Assembly: GCF_000230675.1 (NCBI RefSeq)
Contig: NZ_AGIK01000006.1
Span: 1-64,000 of the forward strand
Source: Synechococcus sp. WH 8016
GTDB taxonomy: Bacteria > Cyanobacteriota > Cyanobacteriia > PCC-6307 > Cyanobiaceae
Length of the DNA stretch: 64,000 nucleotides
Direction of reading: 5' to 3'
This document shows positions 18,322 through 27,998 of the stretch, in pieces (position 1 is the stretch's first letter; the number at the start of each line of letters is the position of its first letter). The translations under genes were made by a program, and so were the position numbers. Under the pieces are notes generated by a model, which saw only the letters and a list, made by a program, of their open reading frames with translations, was not told the origin of the DNA and searched no databases.

Positions 18322-20046
18322 TCAGTTTGCCAGCACCTTGGATTGATCACTAATAAATCCAAGACCGTTTTGCACGCGAGGCGTGATGCCCCGGCCGGTC
18401 ATCACGGTTGTATTGGCGATAAGCATGGTGGTTGAGCCTCCTCCGTCGAGATTGAGCGCGTCCCTGAGCCCCAGTTGACTCAGCGCCAAACTCGTTTCAA
18501 TGAGAGTGGGATCGCTGCCATTCGCGCCTTTGACGGCGAGGAGCCAAATTCGCTCGCTGTCTTGCGCAACAACGGTGCGAGGTGCTGAAACGGCAAGGAA
18601 GCCAGGACTAAAGCCCTCCTGACGGCCGTTTAGGACAACCCTGCCCATTTGCAGCAGAAGGGGCCCTCCCCCCATCACTTGAGGGAGTTCACCTAAGGGG
18701 TTTGAGCTGCGCATGTTGATGGTCACTTCATCCCCGATCTGTGCGGGGAGTGCAGTCCCCCCACGGGCCACGATGAGGTCTCCTTTTAAAGGCAAAGGCA
18801 CACCGCGAACGAGGGAGGCTTGGTCGTACACCGCATCGACGCGTCCTTCGCTGAGTGTCAACGCCTGCTCTTCTCCACTCAGCGCGCGATACGTTGGCCC
18901 CCAGGCTCGGGTGTAGCGACTGAGTCCGCGTTGCACATACCCGCTATTCAGCATCCCGAGAGGCCATCTCCGTCGTCCAAACACCGTCATCTCTTGGATC
19001 AACTGCAGGCGTCCAAACATCAGCGGGCCGCTGCGCTTCCAGCCAATGGCGCCTCGGTTGAGGATCGGGCCTGAGAGCCACTCATTGTTGAGTCGAACAG
19101 CGCCAAGGGGGAGTTGGCGAACCCTGTTGAAAAAGCCTCCATTCACTGCCACAAGCGCGTTAGCAGGTTGCGCCAACTGATTGAGGTAGCGCAATCCTGG
19201 TTGGGCATGGCTGGGGGCAAGCGGGAGTAAAAGGAGGTCTGAGCTGTTGTGCTGAACTCCTGCTCGGTACAGCCGAATGGGCTTGACGCCGACTTGAATG
19301 ACGCGCTGATCAAGAACCAACCCTTTCTTGATCAGGTCTTGCATCTCTGGGGCAAGCAGCGCGATTTGAAAGGCTTGGCTCTGTCGCTGTTTTGTCGAAG
19401 ACTTTGCGGGAGTGATGCCATCCAGCACGACCCGCCATGGGTCTTTCAGGGTCAAGGTGGAAAGCCTGCTGGATTGACCCAGAAGCTTCAGCCCACTCCT
19501 GTCTCGTCGTGTTTTCAAGCCAAGTCTGCGCAGTTGGCTTTCCTGAAGAGGCGTGACCTTCACTTGCAGAAGGAGATCATCGCCCTGGCGTTGAACGAGA
19601 GCAGGTCCACTGAGGTCCAGCACAAGACGGTTGGCGCTGCTTCCCTTGCCTTGTCTGAGCTTTTTCAGATGGGGTTTGGGCAGGTCCACCCTCAGCGTGC
19701 TCTTGGTTCGGTTCACTTGAACCCCCAGCGCGTTCAACCAGGGCAGGGCATCGAGGGCGACTTCATCCCCGATGGTGCGTTGTTGCAAACCGCTCAAAGG
19801 CCTTTGAAAGCCGTACCAATCAAGAAATTCTTCGCCGACATCCGCTTGGCGCTGGAATCCCATCTGGCCCACAAGCAGATCAAGAGGCAACCAGAGCCGC
19901 GTGGGACGCATCGCTCCTTGGCCCTGCCACAACCACGAGCTCGAGGTGTCGATGCCGCCGATTGTTAGGCGATCTCCACTGAACTGATCAGTGACGCGAA
20001 CCTCCGCAATCGGCGCTGGCGGCGGAGGTGGCATTGCTGCATCCAT
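18322..20046 (-). CDS. Phosphodiester glycosidase (NAGPA-like) family protein
   Basis: A 574-residue protein. The C-terminal half has NAGPA/DUF2233 signatures: NALVAVNGGFFNR, PQVMGGGPLLL, and the characteristic ALNLDGGGSTTM. The N-terminal half has repeated beta-strand segments that look like copper-amine-oxidase-N or AMIN-type folds. Relatives act on sugar phosphodiesters or modify exopolysaccharide, and most are exported. No signal peptide follows the only available start (an in-frame stop lies three codons upstream), which is unusual. The protein is rich in Pro at residues 6-10. It is divergent from Fd-GOGAT across about 100 bp. Confidence 0.8.
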   Translation of the reverse strand: MDAAMPPPPPAPIAEVRVTDQFSGDRLTIGGIDTSSSWLWQGQGAMRPTRLWLPLDLLVGQMGFQRQADVGEEFLDWYGFQRPLSGLQQRTIGDEVALDALPWLNALGVQVNRTKSTLRVDLPKPHLKKLRQGKGSSANRLVLDLSGPALVQRQGDDLLLQVKVTPLQESQLRRLGLKTRRDRSGLKLLGQSSRLSTLTLKDPWRVVLDGITPAKSSTKQRQSQAFQIALLAPEMQDLIKKGLVLDQRVIQVGVKPIRLYRAGVQHNSSDLLLLPLAPSHAQPGLRYLNQLAQPANALVAVNGGFFNRVRQLPLGAVRLNNEWLSGPILNRGAIGWKRSGPLMFGRLQLIQEMTVFGRRRWPLGMLNSGYVQRGLSRYTRAWGPTYRALSGEEQALTLSEGRVDAVYDQASLVRGVPLPLKGDLIVARGGTALPAQIGDEVTINMRSSNPLGELPQVMGGGPLLLQMGRVVLNGRQEGFSPGFLAVSAPRTVVAQDSERIWLLAVKGANGSDPTLIETSLALSQLGLRDALNLDGGGSTTMLIANTTVMTGRGITPRVQNGLGFISDQSKVLAN

Positions 20047-20148
20047 ATATCGACGCTAGCTGGGGTGGGCGAATCCTTAGGATCCGAGATAGCTCAACCA
20101 GCTGCGGAATGCGAACACCGTTGCTGTTGCACGTCTCGACTGCAGGTT

Positions 20149-23100
20149 ATGACCCAACTCACCGGTTCCGATTGGCCCTATTGCGACAGCAGTGCACCTG
20201 CTGCGATTGCCGCGGAGAAGGACGCCTGTGGTGTTGGTTTTCTTGCACAACTTCAGGGTGAGCGCAGTCATTGGGTGCTTCAGCAGGCCCTGCGTGGGTT
20301 GGGTTGCATGGAGCACAGAGGTGGCTGTGGAGGCGATGGTGATTCCGGAGACGGGGCAGGAGTCCTATGCGAAATCCCTTGGGATTACGTGAGAGCCATT
20401 TGGCCAGAAGCCGTGAACGCCAACGGTCTCGGCATGATGTTTCTGCCAAAAGATCCCAGCCGCCGTGCCGAAGTGCAGCGATTCTGCGATCAAGAGGCGC
20501 AGGCCCTTGGCCTGACCTCCGTGGGATGGCGTGAGGTTCCGGTCGACTCAGCCGTGCTCGGTCCGCTGGCGCGTGAGACGGCACCTGTCATCGAACAGTG
20601 GTTGGTTCACAGCGCTGTTGATGCAGATGCCCTGGAATCGTTGCTGTTGCGTCTGCGCCGTCGTGTTGGTGCCAGGGTCCGGCAGGAATTTGGCGCCGAG
20701 GGCGCTCGCGACTTCTATGTCGCGTCTCTCAGTGGCAGGACTGTTGTCTACAAGGGGATGGTCCGCTCCGAGGTTCTCGCCCAGTACTACGCCGATCTGC
20801 GTGACCCTCGCTTTGCTGTGAGTTTTGCGGTGTATCACCGACGTTTCAGCACCAATACGCTTCCCCGCTGGCCGTTGGCACAGCCGATGCGCCTCTTAGG
20901 TCACAACGGAGAGATCAATACCCTGCTGGGCAACCTCAACTGGGCTAAGGCCTCAGAAGCTGGCCTCGAAGACGTGTGGGCTGAAGCCGCCGCCGACTTG
21001 ATACCCGTTGTGAACCCTGACTTCAGCGACTCGGCCAATCTCGATGCCACTCTTGAGCTGATGGTGCGCAGTGGACGGTCCATCACCGACAGCTTGATCA
21101 CGTTGGTGCCGGAAGCCTTCCGAAATCAGCCCGACCTTGACAGCCGTCCTGATGTCACGGCGATGTACGAATTCAATGCCGGGATTCAAGAGCCATGGGA
21201 TGGCCCGGCGTTGTTGGTATTTGCCGATGGGAAGCGCGTGGGAGCGACCTTGGATCGCAATGGGCTCAGGCCTGCTCGGTGGTGCACAACGGCGGATGGC
21301 TTCGTCATCATGGGCTCTGAGACCGGAGTGGTGGATCTCAGCGGAAAGACAGTGGTTGAGAAAGGGCGTTTAGGTCCAGGCCAAATGGTGGCCGTTGATC
21401 TTGAGCGCGGAGAGCTGTTGACCAATTGGGCGGTGAAGGAAGACGCCGCAAAACGCTTCCCTTATGGCGATTGGTTGAAGCAGCATCGCCGCTCGGTTTC
21501 GGCTCAGCCCTGGACTCAGGACTGCCAAATCAGTGAGCTTGATTTGCTGCGTTTGCAGACGGCGATGGGCTTCACCGCAGAAGATCTTGATCTTGTGATT
21601 GAGGACATGGCAGGTCTTGGCAAGGAGCCCACCTACTGCATGGGAGACGACATCCCTTTGGCGGTGCTCTCCGACAAGCCCCACCTTCTGTACGACTATT
21701 TCAAGCAGCGCTTTGCGCAAGTGACCAATCCACCGATTGATCCCTTGCGCGAAAAATTGGTGATGAGCTTGGAGATGCACTTGGGGCAGAGGCGCCCTGC
21801 AGTGAAGCCCCAGGCAGAGGCCGCGGCCTTGATTCACCTCGACACGCCCGTGCTCAATGAGGCGGAGCTGGCTGCTCTGTCGAACCAAGGACTCGCGGTG
21901 CGATCCCTCTCCACCCAGGTTGAAGTGGAGGCGTGTGCCGGGGGACTTCAGTCAGCCGTGGATGCTCTCTGCTTGAAAGCAGAAGAGGCGGTCCGTAAGG
22001 GCGCTCAGGTGTTGGTTCTGTCGGACCGCGTGAATGCTGATGAACAGCCTGCGGAGCTCATGGCCACCACGGTGGCGATGCCTGCTCTGTTGGCGGTGGG
22101 CGCGGTGCACCACCATCTCTTGCGCCAGAAATTGAGACTCCATTGTTCGCTGGTTTCGGAGACCGCTCAGTGTTGGAGCACCCATCACATGGCCTGCTTA
22201 ATCGGTTACGGAGCTAGTGCTGTTTGTCCATGGCTCACCTGGGAGACCACGCGCCATTGGCTCGCCCATCCCAAGACGCAGAAGCGGATCGAACAAGGCA
22301 AGCTGCAAGCCTTGGACCCAGGCAAGGCCCAGGACAATGTGCGCTTGTCTTTGGAGAATGGTCTCCGAAAGATTCTCTCCAAAATCGGGATTTCGCTCCT
22401 GGCGAGCTATCACGGAGCTCAAATTTTTGAGGCCATCGGTCTTGGGGCCGACGTGATTCAAAAGGCTTTCGCAGGGACGACGAGCCGAGTGGCTGGAATG
22501 ACGCTTCAAGAGCTTGCCAATGAGACGCTTTCGCTGCATGCCAAGGCTTTCCCTGAGCTGAATCGCAGCAAGCTTGAGTTCATGGGTTTTGTGCAATACC
22601 GCACCGGTGGTGAATACCACCTCAATAGCCCTGAGATGTCGAAGGCTCTGCACAGTGCCGTCAAAGCTGGTCCTGGATACGACCATTTCTCCACTTACAA
22701 AACCCTGTTGGAAAACAGGCCTCTAACGGCCCTTCGCGATTTGCTCGAGTTCAAGCTGGCTGCAACGCCTTTGCCGCTCGACCAGGTGGAGAGTGCAGAA
22801 AGCCTGTGCACCCGTTTTTGTACGGGTGGCATGAGCCTGGGAGCTCTCTCAAGAGAAGCCCATGAGGTTCTAGCCGTGGCGATGAACCGTATTGGCGGAA
22901 AGAGCAATAGCGGTGAGGGTGGTGAGGACCCGATTCGTTTTCAGGTTCTTGATGATGTGGATGGAGACGGTCGGTCATCGTCTTTCCCCAGCATCGGTGG
23001 GCTGAGAAATGGTGACACCGCCTGCTCAGCGATTAAGCAGATTGCCTCCGGCCGGTTCGGGGTGACAGCCGAATATTTGCGCAGCGGGAAGCAACTTGAG

Positions 23101-24747
23101 ATCAAGGTGGCGCAGGGGGCTAAGCCTGGTGAAGGTGGCCAACTGCCTGGACCAAAGGTGGATGAGTACATCGCTGGGCTGCGCAACAGCAAGCCTGGTG
23201 TGGCGTTGATTTCACCTCCGCCCCACCACGACATCTATTCCATTGAGGATCTCGCCCAGCTCATCCATGATCTCCACCAGGTGCATCCGAAAGCCCCTGT
23301 CAGTGTCAAGTTGGTGGCTGAGATTGGGATCGGTACGATTGCCGCCGGTGTGGCGAAGGCCAATGCCGATGTGATCCAGATCTCGGGTCACGATGGCGGC
23401 ACGGGGGCATCGCCGCTGAGCTCGATCAAGCACGCGGGCAGTCCCTGGGAGCTAGGTCTTACAGAAGTGCATCGGTCTTTGTTGGAGAACGGATTGCGTG
23501 ATCGCGTCTTGCTCCGTGCCGATGGCGGTCTCAAGACCGGCTGGGATGTGGTCGTCGCTGCTCTGCTCGGTGCAGAAGAGTATGGATTTGGGTCTGTGGC
23601 GATGATTGCCGAGGGCTGCATCATGGCCCGCGTTTGTCACACCAATAACTGCCCCGTGGGGGTGGCCACTCAGAAAGAAGCGCTACGCAAACGCTTCACC
23701 GGTGTGCCCGAGCACGTCGTGAACTTCTTTTGGTACGTGGCGGAAGAGGTTCGTCAGTTGATGAGTGTCTTAGGAGTTGCTCGTCTTGAGGATCTGATTG
23801 GACGCAGCGATCTGCTTCAGCCCCGTTCCGTTGAGCTTGAAAAGACCAAATGCGTGGATCTCTCCAGCTTGTTGGCTCCCGTGGGAGACGCCAACGACCG
23901 CTCCTGGCTCAAGCACAGCCCTGAAGCCCATGGGAATGGTCCGATTCTTGAAGATGATCTCCTTGCTGATGCCGACTTCATGGCTGCTGTCGAGAACCAT
24001 GGTTCTCTCAGCCGCGAGATCGAGATCGTTAATACCGATCGCAGTGTTGGTGCACGACTCGCCGGAGAAATGGCGCAACGCCATGGCAATCGTGGCTTTA
24101 AAGGCCAGTTGAATCTGAACTTCCGGGGCGCTGCCGGCCAGAGCTTTGCGGCATTCCTTGTCCAAGGCATGACGATGCGTCTGGAGGGTGAAGCCAACGA
24201 CTACGTGGGGAAAGGCATGAACAGTGGTCGGATCACGCTTGTTCCGGATGATGGTGTCGCCAACCCTGGCGATCAGGTGATTCTTGGTAACACCTGCTTG
24301 TACGGAGCCACAGGTGGTGAGCTTTTTGCCCATGGTCGGGCTGGAGAACGCTTCGGCGTTCGCAACAGCGGAGCGCGTGCCGTGGTGGAAGGCGCCGGGG
24401 ATCACTGTTGCGAGTACATGACCGGAGGCGTGATTGTGGTTTTAGGCAGCACCGGTCGGAATGTCGGTGCCGGTATGACCGGTGGTGTGGCGTTCCTGTT
24501 GGATGAAGCGGGCGGTGTCCAGGCCCGCGTGAATCCTGAAATTGTTGAGGTGGTCAGCATCACGACTCCCCAGCAGGAGTCCTTGCTGAAATCACTCCTT
24601 GAGGCTCATCTGAACACCACCGCCAGTGAGAAGGCCAATGCTTTGCTTGCGGATTGGACCAACGCCAAGTCGTCGTTCAAGTTGTTGGTGCCCCCCAGTG
24701 AGCGGGCAGCGATGGGGCTTGAAGCGCGTGAGGTGGTTGCCGCCTAA
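20149..24747 (+). CDS. gltB: Ferredoxin-dependent glutamate synthase
   Basis: A 1532-residue enzyme that makes two glutamates from glutamine and 2-oxoglutarate with photosynthetic ferredoxin; with glutamine synthetase it is the main ammonium entry route. From ATG 20149 a 26-residue propeptide precedes the amidotransferase nucleophile Cys27 (DACGVGFLAQ). The 3Fe-4S ligands are C1157, C1163 and C1168 (CIMARVCHTNNCPVGVATQ). The C-terminal beta-helix has DGGGTGAS-like and GGVIVVLGSTGRNVGAGMTGG repeats. No NADPH-binding small subunit follows, which supports the ferredoxin type (also called glsF or gltS in cyanobacteria). The frame extends upstream without family similarity. Confidence 0.96.
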   Translation: MTQLTGSDWPYCDSSAPAAIAAEKDACGVGFLAQLQGERSHWVLQQALRGLGCMEHRGGCGGDGDSGDGAGVLCEIPWDYVRAIWPEAVNANGLGMMFLPKDPSRRAEVQRFCDQEAQALGLTSVGWREVPVDSAVLGPLARETAPVIEQWLVHSAVDADALESLLLRLRRRVGARVRQEFGAEGARDFYVASLSGRTVVYKGMVRSEVLAQYYADLRDPRFAVSFAVYHRRFSTNTLPRWPLAQPMRLLGHNGEINTLLGNLNWAKASEAGLEDVWAEAAADLIPVVNPDFSDSANLDATLELMVRSGRSITDSLITLVPEAFRNQPDLDSRPDVTAMYEFNAGIQEPWDGPALLVFADGKRVGATLDRNGLRPARWCTTADGFVIMGSETGVVDLSGKTVVEKGRLGPGQMVAVDLERGELLTNWAVKEDAAKRFPYGDWLKQHRRSVSAQPWTQDCQISELDLLRLQTAMGFTAEDLDLVIEDMAGLGKEPTYCMGDDIPLAVLSDKPHLLYDYFKQRFAQVTNPPIDPLREKLVMSLEMHLGQRRPAVKPQAEAAALIHLDTPVLNEAELAALSNQGLAVRSLSTQVEVEACAGGLQSAVDALCLKAEEAVRKGAQVLVLSDRVNADEQPAELMATTVAMPALLAVGAVHHHLLRQKLRLHCSLVSETAQCWSTHHMACLIGYGASAVCPWLTWETTRHWLAHPKTQKRIEQGKLQALDPGKAQDNVRLSLENGLRKILSKIGISLLASYHGAQIFEAIGLGADVIQKAFAGTTSRVAGMTLQELANETLSLHAKAFPELNRSKLEFMGFVQYRTGGEYHLNSPEMSKALHSAVKAGPGYDHFSTYKTLLENRPLTALRDLLEFKLAATPLPLDQVESAESLCTRFCTGGMSLGALSREAHEVLAVAMNRIGGKSNSGEGGEDPIRFQVLDDVDGDGRSSSFPSIGGLRNGDTACSAIKQIASGRFGVTAEYLRSGKQLEIKVAQGAKPGEGGQLPGPKVDEYIAGLRNSKPGVALISPPPHHDIYSIEDLAQLIHDLHQVHPKAPVSVKLVAEIGIGTIAAGVAKANADVIQISGHDGGTGASPLSSIKHAGSPWELGLTEVHRSLLENGLRDRVLLRADGGLKTGWDVVVAALLGAEEYGFGSVAMIAEGCIMARVCHTNNCPVGVATQKEALRKRFTGVPEHVVNFFWYVAEEVRQLMSVLGVARLEDLIGRSDLLQPRSVELEKTKCVDLSSLLAPVGDANDRSWLKHSPEAHGNGPILEDDLLADADFMAAVENHGSLSREIEIVNTDRSVGARLAGEMAQRHGNRGFKGQLNLNFRGAAGQSFAAFLVQGMTMRLEGEANDYVGKGMNSGRITLVPDDGVANPGDQVILGNTCLYGATGGELFAHGRAGERFGVRNSGARAVVEGAGDHCCEYMTGGVIVVLGSTGRNVGAGMTGGVAFLLDEAGGVQARVNPEIVEVVSITTPQQESLLKSLLEAHLNTTASEKANALLADWTNAKSSFKLLVPPSERAAMGLEAREVVAA

Positions 24748-24762
24748 TTTTTCCGCTTCGCT

Positions 24763-25071
24763 ATGGCCTGGTTTATCAAGCAGGAAACGTTCACCGCAGC
24801 GATGACCTCGTTATCAGCGGAGCAGCGTCGCGTTCATTGCCATGACCATCGCCGTTGGGTTCAAGCTCAACGGCTCGCAGGGTGTGCCATGGCCAGTGGT
24901 TTTCTTGTGGATGAGCAACACAAGCCAGGTGGGGGCGGTTTATTGGTCTTCGAGGCTGAAAGCTATGAGGCCGCAAAAGCGTTCATCGCTGCCGATCCGA
25001 TGATTGCTCGAAACTTGGTGGACTGGACACTGCACGAATGGAAGCCTGTTGAGGGAGCACTTCAGGCTTGA
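24763..25071 (+). CDS. YCII-domain protein
   Basis: A 102-residue protein of the YciI type: a small ferredoxin-like fold with RRVHCHDHRRWVQAQ (the conserved His positions), GCAMASGFLVDE, GGGGLLVFEAESYEAAKAFIAADP and a terminal VDWTLHEW. Members bind small molecules and act as decarboxylases or dehalogenase-like enzymes, but for most, including this one, the reaction is unknown. It follows Fd-GOGAT by 15 bp and is probably co-transcribed. Confidence 0.82.
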   Translation: MAWFIKQETFTAAMTSLSAEQRRVHCHDHRRWVQAQRLAGCAMASGFLVDEQHKPGGGGLLVFEAESYEAAKAFIAADPMIARNLVDWTLHEWKPVEGALQA

Positions 25072-25101
25072 TCCCCTGGCGCAGCAGTTTTTAAGGGGGG
25101 A

Positions 25102-25980
25102 TTAGCGCGGGTACGTGGCCATCAATCGTTGGACCTCACCGGCGTGGTAGCTACTGCGGGTGAGCGGAGTGCTGACCACTTGGAGGAATCCAAGCTCTTG
25201 TTCTCCCTTGAGGCGGTAGCTCTCGAACTGCTCTGGAGTCACAAACCGGTCCACGCTCAGGTGTTTGGGGCCTGGTGACAAGTATTGGCCGATGGTGACG
25301 ATGTCAACTCGGTGTTCTCTTAAATTGCGAAGCACCTCGATCACTTCCGCGTCGCTCTCGCCAAGGCCCACCATCAATCCCGACTTGCTGTAAGACCGTG
25401 GCCAGCCATCGCGAACCCGTTTGAGGAGTTCCAAGGAGCGCTCATAGATCCCCTGCGGACGCGCTTGGCGATATAGCCGCGGCACCGTCTCAATGTTGTG
25501 ATTGAGCACATGCGGTGATGCCTCCATCACCGTGGCTAGCGCATCCCAATTGCCACAGAAATCGGGAATGAGCAGCTCAATTGTGGTGAGCGGCGAGTGT
25601 TGCTTCACCTGCTCGATGCAAGCCACGAACTGCGACGCCCCTCCGTCTTCCAGGTCGTCGCGGTTCACGGACGTGATCACCACGTGTTTGAGCCCAAGCC
25701 TGGAGACCGCCTCCCCGAGCCGTTGCGGTTCGGTTGGGTCGAGTGCTCGGACGCTCTTGTCGAAGTCGATGTCGCAGTAGGGACAGGCGCGGGTGCAGCC
25801 GGGCCCCATGATCAGGAACGTTGCGGTTCCTCCGGCAAAGCATTCGCCGATATTTGGGCAGCTTGCCTCCTGGCAAACGGTGTTCAGCTTGAGGTCCAGC
25901 AGCAGGTCGGCTACCTCGCCAATGCGCTCGCGCTGGGGGGCTTTGACGCGCAACCAGTCAGGTTTCTGAATGGACGTCAT
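25102..25980 (-). CDS. lipA: Lipoyl synthase
   Basis: A 292-residue radical SAM enzyme that inserts two sulfurs into octanoyl groups on lipoate-dependent proteins. Both 4Fe-4S sites are visible: the auxiliary cluster in [13 protein letters not shown] and the SAM cluster in [11 protein letters not shown]. The C-terminal RSSYHAGE carries the conserved serine that ligates the auxiliary cluster. All features are intact. It converges with the YCII gene over about 30 bp and is divergent from tRNA-Pro. Confidence 0.97.
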   Translation of the reverse strand: MTSIQKPDWLRVKAPQRERIGEVADLLLDLKLNTVCQEASCPNIGECFAGGTATFLIMGPGCTRACPYCDIDFDKSVRALDPTEPQRLGEAVSRLGLKHVVITSVNRDDLEDGGASQFVACIEQVKQHSPLTTIELLIPDFCGNWDALATVMEASPHVLNHNIETVPRLYRQARPQGIYERSLELLKRVRDGWPRSYSKSGLMVGLGESDAEVIEVLRNLREHRVDIVTIGQYLSPGPKHLSVDRFVTPEQFESYRLKGEQELGFLQVVSTPLTRSSYHAGEVQRLMATYPR

Positions 25981-25998
25981 CTTTTAAAGTCGCCTCAT

Positions 25999-26072
25999 CG
26001 GGATGTAGCGCAGCTTGGTAGCGCACTTCGTTCGGGACGAAGGGGCCGCAGGTTCGAATCCTGTCATCCCGA
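25999..26072 (+). tRNA. tRNA-Pro (CGG)
   Basis: A 74-nt cloverleaf. Acceptor arms CGGGATG (25999-26005) and CATCCCG (26065-26071) pair perfectly with discriminator A at 26072; CCA is not encoded. The anticodon stem CTTCG/CGAAG encloses TTCGGGA, giving anticodon CGG. The T-arm has GGTTCGAATCC. The D-loop and anticodon arm closely resemble Escherichia coli proK. Confidence 0.95.
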
Positions 26073-26087
26073 CTCTATGAGTTGCGC

Positions 26088-27998
26088 TCAACTGAGTTCT
26101 GCGCCTGGGTAGCCGCGCGGAGTCACCATTCGGCCCCCTTCCATTCTGCTACTGCTGTTGCCGATGACCAAAACGGTCAGCATGTCAACGGTGTCCACGG
26201 GCAAGCTGTCGAGCCGAGAGAACGACACGTGTTCCTCTTGTCGACCTAATTGCCTTGCGATCACAACAGGTGTGGCGTCGGGGCGTTGCGTTAGCAGGAT
26301 GTCCTTGGCACGGTGCAGCTGCCAATCGCGTCCTTTGGAGCGGGGGTTGTAGAGCGCAACGACGAAATCACCGTTGGCAGCTGCTTCCAGCCGTCGTTCA
26401 ATCACCTCCCATGGGGTGAGCCGATCGCTAAGGCTCACAGTGCAGAAGTCATGCATCAGCGGCGCTCCAGCTTTTGCCGCTGCAAGCTGCAGTGCAGAGA
26501 TTCCCGGATGCACGGCAAAGCGAGGTCGTGCGTTTTCTGGTAGCTCCATCCAGAGCTCAAGAGCGAGCCCTGCCATTCCATAAATCCCGCTGTCGCCAGA
26601 CGACACCAACGCCACGCGAACACCCTGGCAAGCAAGACTCAGCGCTTGCCGGCAGCGGTCTCTCTCCATGGTGAGTTGCCCATCCAGCCGGATCTGATCC
26701 GAACGGCGCAGCGGTTCAAGTAAGTCGAGGTAGAGCCCGTATCCCACCCAGGCAGGACAGCGCTCCAGGGCACTGCGGGCTTCAGGAGTGAGCAGGGCTA
26801 GATCACCTGGACCACTGCCGATCAGATGGAGTTCGCCCCGTTGCGGTGCATGGGCCTCCATGCTCTCGGCAATCGCCACGGTGACAGCGCCACGTTCAGC
26901 CTCGTTGGCGTGGGTGATCCGTTTGCTCAGTTTGAGTCGTGCTTTGTCTCCAGCACTCAGCAATGCCGCCGCTTCTGCAACGGATCCGGTCCCCATTTCT
27001 GCAGCAACCACCTGGGATGGGGTTGGCACCGGCACCTCATTCAAGGCTGATGCGGTGTGCAATCGGAAGGGCCAATGGTGAAGCTGTGCGAGCGCTTGGA
27101 GCGCCCGTTCATCGCCCTTGCGATCGATGCTGGTGATGCCTGCAACGGCGCTTTCGGCCAGGCCCGCCTCCTCGAGGGCGCTGCTTACGGCGCGCTCGAC
27201 AAGGTTCAAACTCGTCTCTCGTTCGCAGCCAATCCCAAGCCAAAGCAGTGGTGGGTGCCACGTGCAAGCCCCTGCATGGGCCATCGATGTGCTGATCTCC
27301 AACGTTGGTATGGCACGCGTTGGTATGGCATTCGTTGGGATGGCACTGCCTGTTTCGGCATCGGGGCCGAGAAGCTGGCTGGCTTGCGCTGCCGAACTGC
27401 TCTGCCACAGCGTGCTCCCCATTGTTTGGATCAGACGGGTGGCCTCTCCACGCGCCTGGGCCTTCATCAGTTGGCTCCAGTTGGCGTCTGTTCCGCCACG
27501 TTTCCATCCCCAACCATGTCCGAATGCATCGCTTGCAAGACGGCCTGAAACCGCACTGTCTCCGGTTAGAACCGCTTCTCCTCCGAGCGCGGCAGCGACC
27601 TCCCTACTTAATTGTTCGGCGCCAGCTTGGTGGCCGCCAAGCAAAGGAACCACCCTTCGCCCCTTGGCATCGAGCACCAGGACGGCAGGGTCGCTGTCTT
27701 TGTCGGTCAGGAGTGGAGCAATCAAACGGGTGACGGCACCCGTGGCTCCGATCACGATCAACACCCCGCCTTCTTGCCAGTGCTGCTGGAGCAACACCGC
27801 AGCTGAGTTCACCAGACACGTTCCATCGAGGTCAGGAATGGCAGCGGCAGCGCCAGGGGTGAGCGCTAGTTGATCCGTGAGGCTGCATTGCTGAAGTCTT
27901 TGCAGCAACGGCCAGGCCCTTGAGGACAGCCCTAGGGCCAATCGCCGGGCAGCGGTCGGAGGAGACGAGTCGTTCAGGACAGGAGTTTCGGAGGTCAA
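26088..27998 (-). CDS. cobJ: CbiG-CobJ fusion, precorrin-3B C17-methyltransferase
   Basis: A 636-residue protein of the cobalamin (or pseudocobalamin) corrin pathway. Residues 1 to about 350 are CbiG-like (LLGGHQAGAEQLSREVAAALGG; later GIGCERETSLNLVERAV), the part that opens the lactone ring in the anaerobic route. From GELHLIGSGPGDLALLTPEA onward it is a SAM-dependent tetrapyrrole methylase that methylates C17, with VSSGDSGIYGMAGLA and VVALYNPRSKGRDWQ. The fusion is common in cyanobacteria. A variable linker carries AIPTN-AIPTR-AIPTL repeats. Its start overlaps the end of the next upstream gene as ATGA. Confidence 0.93.
   Translation of the reverse strand: MTSETPVLNDSSPPTAARRLALGLSSRAWPLLQRLQQCSLTDQLALTPGAAAAIPDLDGTCLVNSAAVLLQQHWQEGGVLIVIGATGAVTRLIAPLLTDKDSDPAVLVLDAKGRRVVPLLGGHQAGAEQLSREVAAALGGEAVLTGDSAVSGRLASDAFGHGWGWKRGGTDANWSQLMKAQARGEATRLIQTMGSTLWQSSSAAQASQLLGPDAETGSAIPTNAIPTRAIPTLEISTSMAHAGACTWHPPLLWLGIGCERETSLNLVERAVSSALEEAGLAESAVAGITSIDRKGDERALQALAQLHHWPFRLHTASALNEVPVPTPSQVVAAEMGTGSVAEAAALLSAGDKARLKLSKRITHANEAERGAVTVAIAESMEAHAPQRGELHLIGSGPGDLALLTPEARSALERCPAWVGYGLYLDLLEPLRRSDQIRLDGQLTMERDRCRQALSLACQGVRVALVSSGDSGIYGMAGLALELWMELPENARPRFAVHPGISALQLAAAKAGAPLMHDFCTVSLSDRLTPWEVIERRLEAAANGDFVVALYNPRSKGRDWQLHRAKDILLTQRPDATPVVIARQLGRQEEHVSFSRLDSLPVDTVDMLTVLVIGNSSSRMEGGRMVTPRGYPGAELS
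27304..27348 (-). repeat. 15-bp tandem repeat within cobJ
   Basis: Three 15-bp units at 27304, 27319 and 27334 (plus-strand core GTTGGTATGGCA) encode the AIPTx repeats between the two CbiG-like blocks, at about residues 217-231. Confidence 0.8.

Noticed and set aside
25070-25102. Imperfect inverted repeat between the YCII gene and lipA considered as a bidirectional terminator
   Set aside because: The arms ATCCCC/GGGGAT are short and bulged with a long loop; too weak to call.
27304-27348. Tandem repeats considered as a CRISPR-like array
   Set aside because: Units are 15 bp without spacers, in frame and inside cobJ; no cas genes.
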